From Pyxicephalus adspersus (Eukaryota > Chordata > Amphibia > Anura > Pyxicephalidae): a stretch of 64,000 nucleotides of DNA. The notes beneath the pieces were generated by a model. That model saw nothing but the letters and a program-made list of their open reading frames with translations, did not search any database and was not told the DNA's origin. The translations under genes were made by a program, and so were the position numbers. Position 1 is the stretch's first letter. The number at the start of each line of letters is the position of its first letter. The stretch is taken from positions 26,346,789-26,410,788 of the forward strand of contig NC_092866.1 in assembly GCF_032062135.1 (NCBI RefSeq), read 5' to 3'. Of this stretch, positions 23,650 to 36,400 are shown one piece after another.

Positions 23650-26600
23650 GTGCATCCTAAACAGCCCCACACACGTTGCTGGACACACATTAGATCTTGT
23701 ATTTTCCAAACTCTGCAACCTCACCCACCTTAACAACTCACCATGTCTCTTTTCTAATCACAACAAAATCCTTGTCTTCAACCTATCTAATTCTTGCTCA
23801 CAACCATAGCCTATTCTCAAACTTCCTTACATCCCTAACGCCCACTTTGTCTAAAATCACATCCCCGATCAAGCTGCTCTCCAGTTACCCACACTATCTT
23901 TGGCTCTGGAAAAAGTCACCCTTGCCACCTTTCGCTTCCCGTCTTATTAACCCCCTGACTCTGGCACAACAGTCACACCAGATTTCTACAAAAACAAAAG
24001 CACAGATGGAGAAAACCTAGCCTCACTACGGACTTCATGGACTACAAAGCCAGGCTTTAATACCTTAACACAGCACTCACTGTCGCCAAGCAAAATTTTT
24101 CTCCGCTGTCGTATGCTCTCTAGCTTCCAAACCACAAAGCCTCTTTTAAGCAATTGACACCCTACAAAACCTCACATCTGCTTCCCCTACAACTACCTTC
24201 TCTGCCCAAGATATTGCTACTTTAAAGATTAAATTGTTCAAATCAGTTAAATCTCTGCTCACTGTGCCACTGCAAACATATCCACCACTTCTACCTGTAA
24301 ATCATCACTAACCACCTTTAGCCATGTTACTCTGGATGAAGTCTCCTCTCTTCTCTCATATTCTTCATCTACTACCTGTCCACTTGACCCTGCCCACTCC
24401 TCTACCCTGGCCCCCGCACTAACCAAACTATTTAACCTATCCCTTTCAATTGGTATCTTCCACTCAGCTTTCAAACATTCCATTATTCTCCCTAACATGA
24501 AGAAACTTTCATTAGACTCCCTCCCTCCCTCCCTACTTTTTAGCTACCATCCTATCTCACTTCTCCCATATGCCGCCAAACTTCTTCAACGCCTTGTCTA
24601 TAAAAGACCCACCGACAATCTGAATACCAACCGCTAGAAAATGCCTATCGGGTCTGCGATTCCGTGCTGTATGCCACCACAGTATCCCAAACAGCCTATT
24701 TTGCCCAGCAATGTCACTGGCAGCAGTAGTGTATAGAGAAAAAGCAGCAGCCCCCACTTCCCTTGCCGTGTAGCCTGGTGTATTTTATGGCATCCCCAGC
24801 ATCCATTGTTAGAATGTGCACAGCTGAAGGGATTCTAGAGGCTGAACAACTCTTGACTTAGTCCTGCACTGCCATTGGCTGCTGGGACTTTATAGCCTCT
24901 CTGCTGCCAGTCACCAGTCCCTGTTGTAGTGTTAAGCCGACTTGCTGCTGGTGTGTATTTTTGTGATTTACTGTTGCTGACCTTACCTGTTCCTGACCCT
25001 GTGAGTTTTTGCTGCCTAGCCAACCTTTTGCCTGTGACCCCGACTCTGATTGTGTCTTGCCCTTGTGTACCTCGTCTGGTGGACAGATTACCTGTGAATG
25101 ACCTCTTGGCCTGTATTCTGAACTTGTCTCTGCTGAAATCTTGGAACTGCATTATTGGTGGGCTCCTGTTCCTCTGCCAGCCCTTTCCCAGACACCATTC
25201 CCTGCACACTAAATCCTGGGGGCAACCATGTGCTGGGAAACACAACAAGTCTCCTGAGGTTGAGTGGGGGCTTTATATAGGTGAAGAGTGGGGCGTTAGA
25301 TTTGGGGGACTGGTGTCTGGAAAGTATTGCTGTTGGACCAGGGCCTTACACCAACTTTCTACACTCCAGTCTGGTTTTCAAGCTGCCCATTCTACCAAAA
25401 CCACCATTAATGAGGTGGCCAATAACCTAATAAAATCCAAGTCTCAAGGCAACTTTTCTCCCCTCCTGTTCTTAGATCTTTCCTGTGCTTTTGACACTGT
25501 TAAACACCCCCTTCCAATCCAAATCATGAACTCCGTTGGTATCAGTGACACTCCCCTCTCTTGGTTTGCTTCCTACCTGTCTGTACACTCCTTTCAAGTT
25601 TCTTTAAATGGTAACTCCTCCCCTTCTCCCTGTCGGTGTTCCTCAAGGGTCTGTCCTTGGACCTGTTCTCTTCTCCCTGTATACCTCCTCACTTAGCAAA
25701 CTCATACCATCTTCTCGGTTTACAGTACCATCTGTATGCAGATGACACTCAAATCTATCTCGAACCCTGACTAGTCTCCCTCGGTCGGTGATAAGGTTTT
25801 ATGCTATCTGTCAGCCATCTCATTATGGATGGATAACAGGTTTCTGAAACTCAACCTGTATAAAACAGGACTTAGCATCCCCCCCCCCCATTAACAAATC
25901 TCCCACTGACATATTTATAACTGTTAATAGCACTGTTATTATTTTCTCCCCTCGAGCACTTTTTCTTGGTGTTACCTTCAAACATGCCATCACTTCACCC
26001 CCCACATTCAGAACATCCCCAGGTCCTACCACTTTCACATACAAAACATCTCCAAAACCCACCCTACCTGTCCCTAGAGACCACCTAACTTTGTACACAA
26101 AGCTTATCAGCTTCTGTTTGGACTACTGTAACATCCTCCTCTCTGGTATTCCATTAACCTGACTCTATAATCTATCTAGCTTTATAATCTATCATGAATT
26201 CTGCAGCCAGACTTATCCATCCTTCCCACTACTCCTCTTCTTTTGCCTCTCATTGCAATTCTCTACACTGGCTTTCATTTCACCATAGAATCAAATTTAA
26301 GCTACTATGCTTTGCCTTCAAATTCTTCCCTTCTACCTTTCTGCCCTGATTGAAGAATACTCCTCTAAAAGTGCTCTTTGCTCCTTTAGTGACCTACTAA
26401 TGACTTCCTATCTTGTCACATGCATGGCTCCAGGACATTTCTAGGGCTGCCCCCACTCTCTGGAGCTCTCTTCCTCTTCCTATTCAGCTTGTATACTACT
26501 TTTTGCACATTTGAGGGAGCTCTTAAAACATATCTTTTCAAACTTGCCTACCCATCTTCTTCTTAAACCCTCACAACTCACCCACCAACCCATATCCCCG

Positions 26601-26650
26601 TCCTATTGTGTGCTACTCCCCCCTCCTCTTAGATTGTACATTTTGTTTTA
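23650..26650 (+). mobile_element. L2-like LINE, split by an insertion
   Basis: The 5' part (23650-24612) reads endonuclease/linker remnants and the RT start SSYHPISLLPYAAKLL-like block with LVYKR (24540-24605). After a 735-bp insert the RT resumes at 25350 with SGFQAAHSTKTTINEVANN, LDLSCAFDTVKHPL, a [14 protein letters not shown] block (frameshifted, 25635-25670) and YADDTQIYL (25735-25762). The C-terminal domain follows (LDYCNILLSGIP, MNSAARLIHPSHYS) and decays near 26640. All catalytic blocks of an L2-type RT can be recognised, but the frame is broken many times. Confidence 0.85.
24613..25349. mobile_element. insertion inside the L2-like LINE, LTR-like
   Basis: The L2 sequence stops after 'tataaaagacccaccgac' and resumes with 'accaactttctacactcc'. 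The 735 bp between are unrelated to L2, have a GC-richer composition, and contain a promoter-like 'gggactttatagcc' and TG-rich text resembling the LTR-like segment in pygm intron 2. 'ccgac' and 'ccaac' at the two junctions could be a decayed target duplication. The open frame crossing the right junction (24929-25696) is a chance fusion. Confidence 0.55.
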
Positions 26651-26659
26651 TTAAAAGAT

Positions 26660-29600
26660 TTAAAAGGTAAAGATTTGGGTTCTGAGAGCACTAGGCTGAC
26701 TTTTCATTTGGGTACAACCTAAATGACAGAGATGGTTTGCACCTAAATGCAAGGGAGTCTGCTGTGCTAGGGGAATAAAGGTATATTTAAACTAGGACAG
26801 AGGGGGTGGGACAGTCAAAAAAGTTAGCAGAAAGGTCTCACAGGGGTTAGTCACCAGTGGAGGGTGGATTGGGGATAGTTGGTGGGATGGTTTTGGATAA
26901 GTATAAGGAGTTTCCCATGTTACACAGAAACATTTAAATTGTGCAGTACTAATTGTACAGAAAAACAAGAGATTTGGCAAACACTGCAGGCAATTACAGC
27001 AATGGTTTAAGGAGCCTGTTCAATGCTATAAGTCTAGCAAACAAAATAAGGGAGTTGGAAGCCCTAATGAATGAAGAGCACTATGACTTAGTTGGTATTG
27101 CTGAATTCTGGCTTTGTTGTTCACATGACTGGCTGCCAATATTCCTGGTTATACTCTCTTTCGTAAAGACATAAACAAGAAGGTGGTGGTGTCTGTCTGT
27201 GTGGGGTATGTGAGAGGTAATCTGAAAGCGAATGTGAAAAAATAAATTGTTGATGGAGCATGTGGTGATGTTGAGACAATATTGGTGGAGCTGCATATGG
27301 GGATGCATAAAACACAGATAATTATTTGGAGTCCACTATAGGCCCCCAGTGCTAAAGAAGAAATAGAGAATCATTTACTTTCACAGATACAAAGGGCTGC
27401 AAAGGCTGGGACAATTACAGTAATTAGTTATTTTAACTACCCTGACATTGACAGGAGTAATGGCACGACAGGTACAGCAAAAGGGCAGAAATGTATGAAT
27501 TTATTACAACATAATTTTATGGTAGAGTTTATAAAAGCCCCAACTAGAAATTAAAATCTGCTAGACCTAGTTTTTTCTAACAATGCAGAGCTTATACCAA
27601 ATTTGCATATAAATTAAAATCGGGTTGTAGTGACCATAATATTTCATTTAAAGTAAGTTGAAAACAGGAAGCAAAAACAGGAAAGATTAAAACATTCAAT
27701 TTTAAGAGAGATTTTTTTTTATTATTATTTTATGGGATGTGGTTCACAGCTAATATTAAAAAAGTCAAAAAGAATAAGAAAAGGGCATTCCAAAAATATA
27801 AAACTGAAGGATCACCTTCATCAATTGAAAACTATAGAGAATATAACAAAAGATGTAAAAAGGAAATAAAATGTGTGAAACTTCAATATGAAAGACAGAC
27901 TGCAAAAGAAAGGAAGGCAAACCCCCAAAAATGTTTTAAATATAAAAAGCAAAATAAATAAATAAATATAAATATAAATATAAAAGCAAAAAGATCAGAT
28001 CTAAGCATGTAGGCCTCTTAAAGGATCTCTCTGGGTTGATAACTGGGGATAAAAAAAGGCGGATTTACTAAACAACGTTTTTAGCTCTGTGTACACAAAG
28101 GAAAATGGCAGAGCTCAAGTCCAAATTGCTAATAGAAATGTTACTGCCTTAAATGAGCCACATTGGCTCAAGGTTGATATGACCGAGAAACAGTTGGATA
28201 AAATTGAGGTTGATAAAGCACTAGGACCTGATGGATTACATCCCCATCCTCAAATACCTGAGCTCAGTTACTTTAAAGCCATTGTTTCTAATTTTTAGAG
28301 ACCCTTGATACCTTGGCATGGTACCAAAGGATTGCCGTAAGGCCCATGTGGTTTCTATCATCAAAAAGGCAGCAAAGTCATTACTAAGTAACTACAGACC
28401 TGTAAGTTTAACTTCCATAGTTGGAAAGGTCCTGGAGAGCTAAGTCCCATAGAGGTGTTTCTGCTAGAAAACAATATTATAAGTGATAGTCAACATGGAT
28501 TCATTACCTCTTTTTATGAGTAAACGGGTAGAAAACAATATTATAAGTGATAGTCAACATGGATTCATTACCTCTTTTTATGAGTAAACGGGTAGACAAT
28601 GGAGTAGCAGTTAATCTAGTGTACTTGGATTGTGCTAAAGCATTTGGCACAGTACCTCACAGACAGTAATATGCAAAATAGGGTTTATAGGTTTAATAAA
28701 TTCAATCTGTAAATGGATAGAGAACTGGTTTAGGATCACATTCAGAGAGTAGTGATTAATGATTCATACTTTGACTAGTCTAAGGTTATGAGTGGCGTAC
28801 CCCAGGGTTCAGTGTTGGGACCTTTACTGTTTAACATGTTTATAAATGATATAGAGTTTGGGATTAAAAGTACAATTTCTGTGTGCAGATGACACCAAAT
28901 TATGTAATGGGATTAAAGCTATACTGGATTCTTATAATCTACAAGAAGACCTGAATATACTGTTTGATTGCGCAACCATGTGGCAAATGCACTTGGGGGC
29001 TACCAACATGCATGCTTCATACTGTCTAGGGGGAATACATTTTGGGGAGTCAGAAATGGAAAAGGATTTGGGGGTTCTGATAAATCATAGACTTAATAAC
29101 AACATGCACTGCCAAGCTGCAATAGCTAAAGCTAGCAATGTACTTTATTGTTTTAAAAGAGGAATAGAATGCAGAGTGAGACATAATCATGTCCCTGTAC
29201 AAAGCATTGGTCAGACCTCATCTGGAATATGCAGTGCAGATTTGCGCACCAGTTCACAAAAAAGACATTGTGGACATGGAGAGAGTACGGAGAAGAGCAA
29301 CTAATAAGGAATGAAGGAGCTCAGGTATGGGAAGATTAGCTAATCTGAATCTATTCTCCCTTGGGAAGAGACATTTAATAGGGGATATGATCACCCTGTG
29401 TAAATATATAAATGTAGAGAATCCTTTTCCTGATTTTTCCCATAAGATCAATACAGAGACCAAGGGGGCACTGGATAGGAAGGAAGGAGTTCTGGAAGGA
29501 AGGGATTCTTTACTGTGAAGTCTGTGAAAGTGTGGAATAGGCTCCCTAAGGAAGTAGTTTTAGCAGGTACAACAGATTGCTTTAAGAAAAAGCTGGATGC

Positions 29601-29850
29601 TTTTTTAGAAGCACATCCTTTAACTGGGTATTAAAGTTTTATAATAAATAGAGACTATTGATCCAGAGAACATCCAACTGCCTCAATGAATCAATGAATT
29701 TTTCTCCCTGCTGGAGCAAACTGAACCAGGGTTCTTTTGCCTTCCTCTGGATCAACTATGTGTATAGGATTTTTATCTCGGATTTGTTCGTTTCCCTAGT
29801 GGTTTAACTTGATGAACTTTTTCAACCTAACTGATGTAACTATGTAAAAG
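26660..29850 (+). mobile_element. CR1-like LINE, esterase remnant plus endonuclease-RT
   Basis: In order: RDGLHLNA at 26727-26755, matching the Asp-x-x-His box of the esterase-type ORF1 known in CR1 elements; endonuclease pieces YDLVGIAEFWLC (27090-27120), GGVCLCV (27180-27205) and CSDHNIISFK (27625-27655); RT pieces KALGPDGLHP (28215-28245), SNYRPVSLTSIVGKVLE, LDCAKAFGTVPH (28625-28665), [19 protein letters not shown] (28795-28850) and CADDTKL (28878-28905); and the C-terminal region to about 29630. The 3' tail ends near 'tttttcaacctaactgatgt' and 'aactatgtaa' (29818-29846). Many stops; inactive. Confidence 0.85.
28465..28595. repeat. 64-bp tandem duplication in CR1-like RT
   Basis: The block starting 'tagaaaacaatattataagt' at 28465 is repeated without visible change at 28529 (offset 64 bp). 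A 64-bp insertion shifts the reading frame, so it occurred in a dead copy or killed it. Confidence 0.9.
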
Positions 29851-30045
29851 ATCTTGCAGTCACAATATGACATAGGAGACTACTCTCAAAGGGGGCTTAT
29901 CAGCCATGCCCAAAGGAAGCCCCCATAATAGTAAACTGTCTAGCCTTTAAATGAAGGGGTCAATTTTTCTATCAATATTGAAAAGCCTAAGCAGGCGCCA
30001 ATTCTCAATTCTCAATGAATCCTTTGACAGGAGAATAACAGTAGA

Positions 30046-31256
30046 TCACCTCATGGAGGGAGGGAGCTTATCTATAGCATGACACACCTCATCCCCTGTG
30101 ACTGGTCCTGTCAAATCCACAGCAGAGTGTAAAACTTTTCCGAAACCTGGCATGGATCTTAAAAAACACCCCATCTTCCGTGTCTTGATCAAAGGTTTTC
30201 TTCCCAGGAGATCTGCATAATATTTTCTGATGACATTCAGGATTCCTGCCCTGGACGTAACCAGGGAACCTGTATTGTAACTGCTAAGCCCTGATTGCAA
30301 TTCTGGTAAAGGTTAGGTCTCTCATCTGAAAAGGAGTTTTACCTAGACGATCTTCTCTGGCTTACCTTTCCTCACGACAAATCAAGCTTTCTGTGCAATC
30401 TCTGATATGAGTGTATATATTTATCACACTTTTCTTTTTATCAAGGGATATAAAAAAGCCACCAATCCTGCTTTTAACAAGCTCCCACCACTCAGACTTA
30501 CTACAATGCAGGTCCAGGACCTTGTCTTGTCCTTGTCTTGCAACAATTCTGAATTCTGAAGCATTCAGAGTCACAGATAGCATAAAGTGGTCAGAGAACT
30601 CCACCGCACGAACCTCAGGGTCCGAAAAAGTTCTACTTTAAAAAATCATCTAAATATCTTGCTCTCACGGGTCCCCCTCCTAAACATGAACCCCTTGTCG
30701 TCTGAGTAGCACTTAATGTTTGCATCCACCAGACCTGCCTCTATAAGCATCTCTATTAAAAAAAAGACTATGACATCCCAGCTTGCCTCTGAAACCTTTC
30801 CTGTCTTTAGGCCTAATAACAGTGTTAAAATCACCCCAATAACAATCAGCTGGGAGGTAAAAAGAAAGGGCTTAACCTTGTTGAAGAGACATTTCCTGTC
30901 CCATTTCGTCTGAAGCCCATAGATGTTTATAAGGTTCAGGTCCTGCTCCTTTACCAAGGAGTCTATGACCATACATCTCCCTTCTTCTACTTCAATTATT
31001 TCCTGACGTTATCCTATTGGTTTTTAAAAAGAACTGCAACTCCACTGTAAGGCTCAGCCACAAGAGACCAGAAGGAAGGTCTATACCTCCATTCCCTTTT
31101 TGCCAGATGGATATCAGCCAGAGAACTGAGCCAGGTCTCCTGCGAAAATAAAATGTCAGCATCAAACTTACTAAGCAAAAATAAGGCAGTGTTGCGAGTG
31201 CTTACAGATTTGATGCTGGCAACATTAAACATCCCCGCACTCAATGGAGCAGGCAC
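30046..31256 (-). pseudogene. Tx1-like ORF2, endonuclease part only, broken
   Basis: 31256-31014 reads FNVASIKSVSTRN, LFSQETWL and SLVAEPYSGVAVLFKNQ, the N-terminal APE endonuclease blocks. 30972-30646 reads LNLINIYGLQTKWDRKCLF and then a disrupted GDFN box. 30604-30560 reads MEFSDHFML, the catalytic SDH block. The frame then enters the linker. RT catalytic motifs are absent. Confidence 0.75.
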
Positions 31257-31379
31257 CGCTATCAGTATGATTCAAGTAGTTGCTTCTTGGCCTTACCCCT
31301 ATTCAGACTACCTGAATAACCTGATATTTTTAAAGATGACCCTCTGACTCTTCCATTGATTCTATATCTTCCATCATGT

Positions 31380-33250
31380 TTCCATATCCATCTTAATTGC
31401 TCAGGTCTGGTCTAATTCTTTTTTTAGCTGTTTTCCTGCTTGATTAGTCACCTTTATCAGTACCGTCCTCTCATTCACATCAGTCCCATTCATACCAGAC
31501 TTATACACAGAAAGGAGGGGAGACTCACTGCCAGACACAGAAGGTACAGTGACAATAGAAACAGACTCACTCCCATTTTTCACAAGAGGAACATCATCAG
31601 ACACCACGGATTTACTAAGTCCATCACTCATACAACTATCCATCTCCAGTTTCATCAGATCATTTATAACAGGTGCCAAATTATGAAAGGCTTCCAGGCA
31701 TTTGGCATAAAGGTGATCCTCCTTGGCACACAATTTCCATCTTAGTAAATTACAATCCTTGGCCAGGTGCCAAATTTCCTGGCACAAGGAGCACATCATT
31801 ATAGTGCATGATGCTGCGAAATTCCCTTTCACAGCGCAATGATGGCACAACTTTGGCTGCCCTGGGTAAAATGCCACAATGCTGTCACGTCCTATAAAGG
31901 CAGAAAAAGGGATATGCTACACCACATTGCCCAGTCTCACACTAGTCTTCCATCCACCTGTCCAAATCCCGTGTTCATCCTAAACCTTTTTTTAGTGGTG
32001 TTATGACCTCCCCAAATCTACCCAGCCACAAAGTCAGGTCAGTCGAGGATATGGATTCATTCCTAACAAGAATGGTGACAATTTTAATTAAAGGCTGCCT
32101 TGAATCACTTCTGGGGGAAAGACCTTCCCAGTTTGCAGTGTCTTTATAGGAGGCCTCATACCTCTCCCAAAATAAATGTAAACTCTCTGGACTCATAAAG
32201 GATAAACCACATTCCCTTGTACCAATAGGGCTTATGAAAGCGAAAACATTGCTAGGTGTAAACCCCCTTTTCAAACTAATTACATTACTCCTACTAGAAG
32301 GAGTGATGCCTTTTGTCCATTTCTGCACCAATTTCCTTCTTTATTAGGAGTTCTGTCCTCTATACACTTTAACAAAAGCAGAATTTTCCCCCCTTTTTGT
32401 TATAGCTGCAAAATCCACAGCATCATTGTCTTTTAGCAGCAATATCTGTATAACAAATTGAGATATTGTCACCTCTTGCCGGCATTGAGGAACCACTGTT
32501 CCCAGCCTGCCCTGTTTCACATGCCTTAACCACCTTATCAGAGCAAAACTTGCTTGATTCCTGCTGGTCATGAGCAGATTCACAAACTGCTGCTCCCGCC
32601 TCGCTCATCCCCTCACACTGCACCTGCCCTTGGTGCACATATAGGTTCCTGATTGCAGGGAGGGCAGCTTCTGACAATGGAGAAACAGTGCTACATCACT
32701 AATTCTACCTGCTTTGGTAACAGAGTTATCAGAACAGTCTACATTCATGTCAAAGACAAACTTGTCCTGTTTCAAGCAGATTCCTTTTTGCTGGCTGGAC
32801 TCCCACCATTTTCTGCTGCACTGCTAACTGGGTCCTGATGGTTTTTGACAGGAAGACTCTTCCACAACATCCAGTTCACTGGACAGTGCACCAACTGTTG
32901 CTCAGCTGCTTGAATTGTTTGTCATTCACAAACTTTTCCCTAAAGGGACTACTTCCTTATTAAAATTTTAATAATAACGTTTTTATTGTTTTTCTTTTTC
33001 CAGCTCCTGCAGCTCAGCTTTCAGGGCTTTCCTCTTACTGATGAGCATTCCATCATGGATTTCCCTTATTTCTAATAAAAATCATCTGCACATCCACCAA
33101 CCTTTTCTCCTCAGATTTATTCCAGCTTAGCCAGTCCAAAACTTGCTTAGTGAAAGCCTCCACAGATGACCTGGGCCTCCTCAATAGGACCATAGGAATC
33201 CCCCTCAGAGCCGGGGAGCTGCCTCCGGCATCTGCCCATGATGTAGCCAT
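31380..33250 (-). pseudogene. Tx1-like ORF1 with CCHC zinc knuckles, frameshifted
   Basis: The start codon near 33250 opens MATSWADAGGSS. Later frames at 32583-31975 carry gag-like text, and 31877-31401 holds three consecutive zinc-knuckle-like units. CHHCAVKGNFAASC has His replaced by Asn. CSLCQEIWHLAKDC is an intact CX2CX4HX4C. The third unit (ending CAKEDHLYAKC) has lost its first Cys. Such knuckles bind the element's RNA. At least three frame changes separate the pieces. Confidence 0.7.
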
Positions 33251-33329
33251 AATCCAGGACTGTTAGGCAGCACATGGCAGGGACTCCTGGTACTCAACCA
33301 CACACATCTGTACAGCAGCATACTTGTAC

Positions 33330-33480
33330 AGAGACTAAAAGCTCCAGTGGGGAAGGTCCTCTCCTTCTCCTGTGTAATTGTTTGTATTTGTCTGTCATTT
33401 GCTACCCTATTTAATGAACAGCTCTGCGTAATATTTTGTCGCTATATAAATGTTAATATATAATGTTTATTAACACTTAT
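33330..33480 (+). mobile_element. L2-like LINE 3' tail
   Basis: 'ggggaaggtcctctccttct', 'gtatttgtctgtcatttgct' and 'cgctatataaatgttaatat' identify another short copy of the L2-like tail. It abuts the 5' end of the Tx1-like element. Confidence 0.7.
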
Positions 33481-36400
33481 AAAAATTAAAATCATTTTTA
33501 TTATGGCGTCTTTCAGTTCTTTCACAACATGGCTTATAGAACTATTGAGTCAAGTTTAAGTTTACTATGAGTCACGTTTTGGTAATGTCATCTTTGTTCC
33601 TTAGCAGCAAACTTTTAGTTACACTTCCATTTAGGGGGGTACCCATGTGGCACCCCTAGAAAGGTCTTTTTTTTCATCCATGAGATTTGATCCTTAACTT
33701 TTTGTAATTTAGCATTCCCACTTCAAACCTACGGGAGTGGTTTCCGTATTTTCTGATTCCTACAAGTATTTTTTTTTTGTGGCAATAACCTCCACTATTA
33801 ATGGGTGGACGATCTAGCTGCTGTGTACTGGTAGGAAGTCTTTTTTAGTTTTCCATAAGGAAAAAGTGGTTCTATGGCAATGGTCTTCTTACCCAAGGTG
33901 GTCTGAAATTTGCATTTCGCTGAGGAAATATTGTTGCTTCTATGGTATTTATCTTCTGTACCTAACAAGGAAATGATCCTGCCAAATTTGAGTGTAGGAA
34001 GTCTGATGCCCTGTTTGGGGTTTTGCAGGGTTCACAATGGGGGTATCTGGTTTCTAGTTCTACTATTTAAAGACTATTGTCAGACTATTATACAGATGTA
34101 CAGAATACAGTTCCCTTTTCTTGAGTTAAAGTTTTCTGTATATTGCATTAAGGCTCACCTAACTAGGGAAGTAAGCACTTCTTAGGCACCTGTGTCCCTG
34201 GTCTGTAAAGTTCCAACACAGTCCTCAACTTCCAAATTCCAAGCATTTTTTTTAAATATAACCATTTTACTTTTGTGTTTCATTAGGTCAGTTGCTAAGG
34301 CATTTTATTTGCCCACATTTTTAGAAATGCTCTATACACTGCTTTTGAGCTGTGTATTTGTGTATCTAAATAAAGTAAATAGATATTTTTTTTACAGGAA
34401 AATCCCCTTCCAGGATACTAAAGTAAAAGCTAATTTTCCTTATATTTTTTGTACATGCTTGCTACGTATAACTGATGTTAGAGAGTTTATATACAGTAGC
34501 ATATAGATGATATGGATGAACTAAAGACTTTGTTGCACTAGTTCCATCCATGAAATACTAGACTGTTTTTAAATGAACGTAAAAATCAATGTATAACAAC
34601 CACTGCCACACACATTTCCAGCTCTCTGTTGCTATTTCATCTGTTTTTCAAAAAACAACAATTAAAACCCAGAGGTGCGGTTTTGTAGTAACTGGCTAGC
34701 AGCAGTTTAGCAGAGTTTTAAAGCAAGAATAGGCCCAAATGTGTAGACATAATGCATGGGCAGGTGAGCTTCAGCCCTTAGGTATATGGGGGTGTATATG
34801 ATCAGCATAGGAGAAGGACAAAAATATGAAGGAAAAGATTTTGTCATGGGCCAGCGGCACAGGCACTAATGCCCTAAATTAGGCACACATGAATATAGGC
34901 CCCAACAATAATAGGAATTTTATATTGACAGCAGAAGGGTGATTGAGCTTGTTAATAGAAACAGCAGAATGTAAACCACCATAGAATTTACAGAAAAAAA
35001 GTGTGCTAACTAATCGTTCTATTTATGTAACCATTAATCTCTCCCTATCCTCTCCTTTCACCAGCACACTGACACTGTAGCTGCCCTTATCCTACCCTTT
35101 TAAAGTGAGGGGCCGAGTTATCCAGTCCATCTCACCATAGTTGCTGTTGTGATTCAGACAGCAAAAGGGTACATAGGACATTATAGGACATATATATTAT
35201 ATATGTGTTACAAAATTAGCCACTGCAAATTTATTCTATATTACCCATTCAAAAAAAATGAAGTCCTATCAGTTTTTCCCAAATGCATCACTGGGAAAAT
35301 CTAAATCTAATCCCTAATCTGTAAAATTGGGGCCTGCACATTCACTGGTCTCACATACATCAGATATGAACCTGTATGCCTGGTGAGCTATCCCAGTATG
35401 TTGGGTGGTAGCGTGTTGTCTTTTTCACCGTCACCAGTGCTCTTGTAAAGTGACAGGAGCGTTTGTGGTCAGAATAGCCTTGCAATATCAGCTTTTCAAT
35501 ATATGAAAATAATGACTGATTTCTTACTTTTTACATGTTATATTTTTGCATTTGGATAACTCGCATGCAATATGTTTGTATCAGAAAGCATGTTTCCACA
35601 TATAAATCCTGTTACCGCTAGATTAATTTATTAAATAAGGGTCTGGACTATATTTGCAAGTGTTTCCCAAAGTACAGAAGACCCTAAACAGGACTAAAGA
35701 AGTAAAACATGTCACCTGTTATCTCAGTTTAAAATACTTACCATACAATAGTACCACAAATGTATTGTTTAAAAAGGCTGGTGTTCTCTTTATATGTAAT
35801 TTGCAATTCAAACACATAGGCATAACACTAATATTAAGGAAACTAGTTTGTGAAATTAACATTTTATTTTTCATGTGTAGTGGCATTATTATTTATAATT
35901 AAAAGGTTTTGTGGTAGGTATAAAAGGTATTTATAATTTATTTTTTTTACTCTAAAATCCAAGTGTTTTTACAGTTGGCAGAAAGCAGGGACCTTTGGTG
36001 AGATGTACTTGTTTTTGTCCCAGTAATCACCTATGACCTTTCCTTAGTTGCAGCTTCACTTGTCAGTCATAATATCCTCAATTTCTCACTTCCAACCCAT
36101 TGGGTATTTATAGTACAAGCCATGTAGTTCAAAGCAGCTGTCATGTCATTTATGACTGCCTCGCTCCTAGGGGTCAATCTATTAGACGAACTTTGGTAAA
36201 ATATTCTCTTCTTTTCTGTGTACTTTACCATAATATTTCTCAGATCACTTTTTATTTTATGTCTGTTGAAACTCCCTATTAATATGTACACTGCCACTAT
36301 TTTACACAACTCTCAGCTTTCATTCTTACAACAGCTGTGGCTGCATAATTCCCTTGCTCCCAACCTCCCATACAAGGTGTCACTTCTCTCCTCTCATTGA

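Larger units (their letters stand above)
29990..33290 (-). mobile_element. Tx1-like LINE, minus strand, 3'-truncated
   Basis: Sense order runs from 33250 downwards: an ORF1 with tandem CCHC knuckles, then ORF2 with an endonuclease and only the beginning of the linker/RT (DLTGPVTGDEVCHAIDKLP at 30125-30060). Sequence similarity stops near 29990, before RT motifs such as the YADD box. The layout and the endonuclease text are most like the Tx1 group first known from Xenopus; this family call is by recall. Confidence 0.7.

Noticed and set aside
24929..25696. 255-codon + strand open frame, the longest in the window
   Set aside because: It starts in an LTR-like insert and runs into L2-like RT text (SGFQAAHS..., LDLSCAFDTV), so it is a chance fusion across an insertion junction.
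36067..36400. Overlapping frames upstream of pygm
   Set aside because: No recognisable motif on either strand; most likely chance frames in old repeat DNA.
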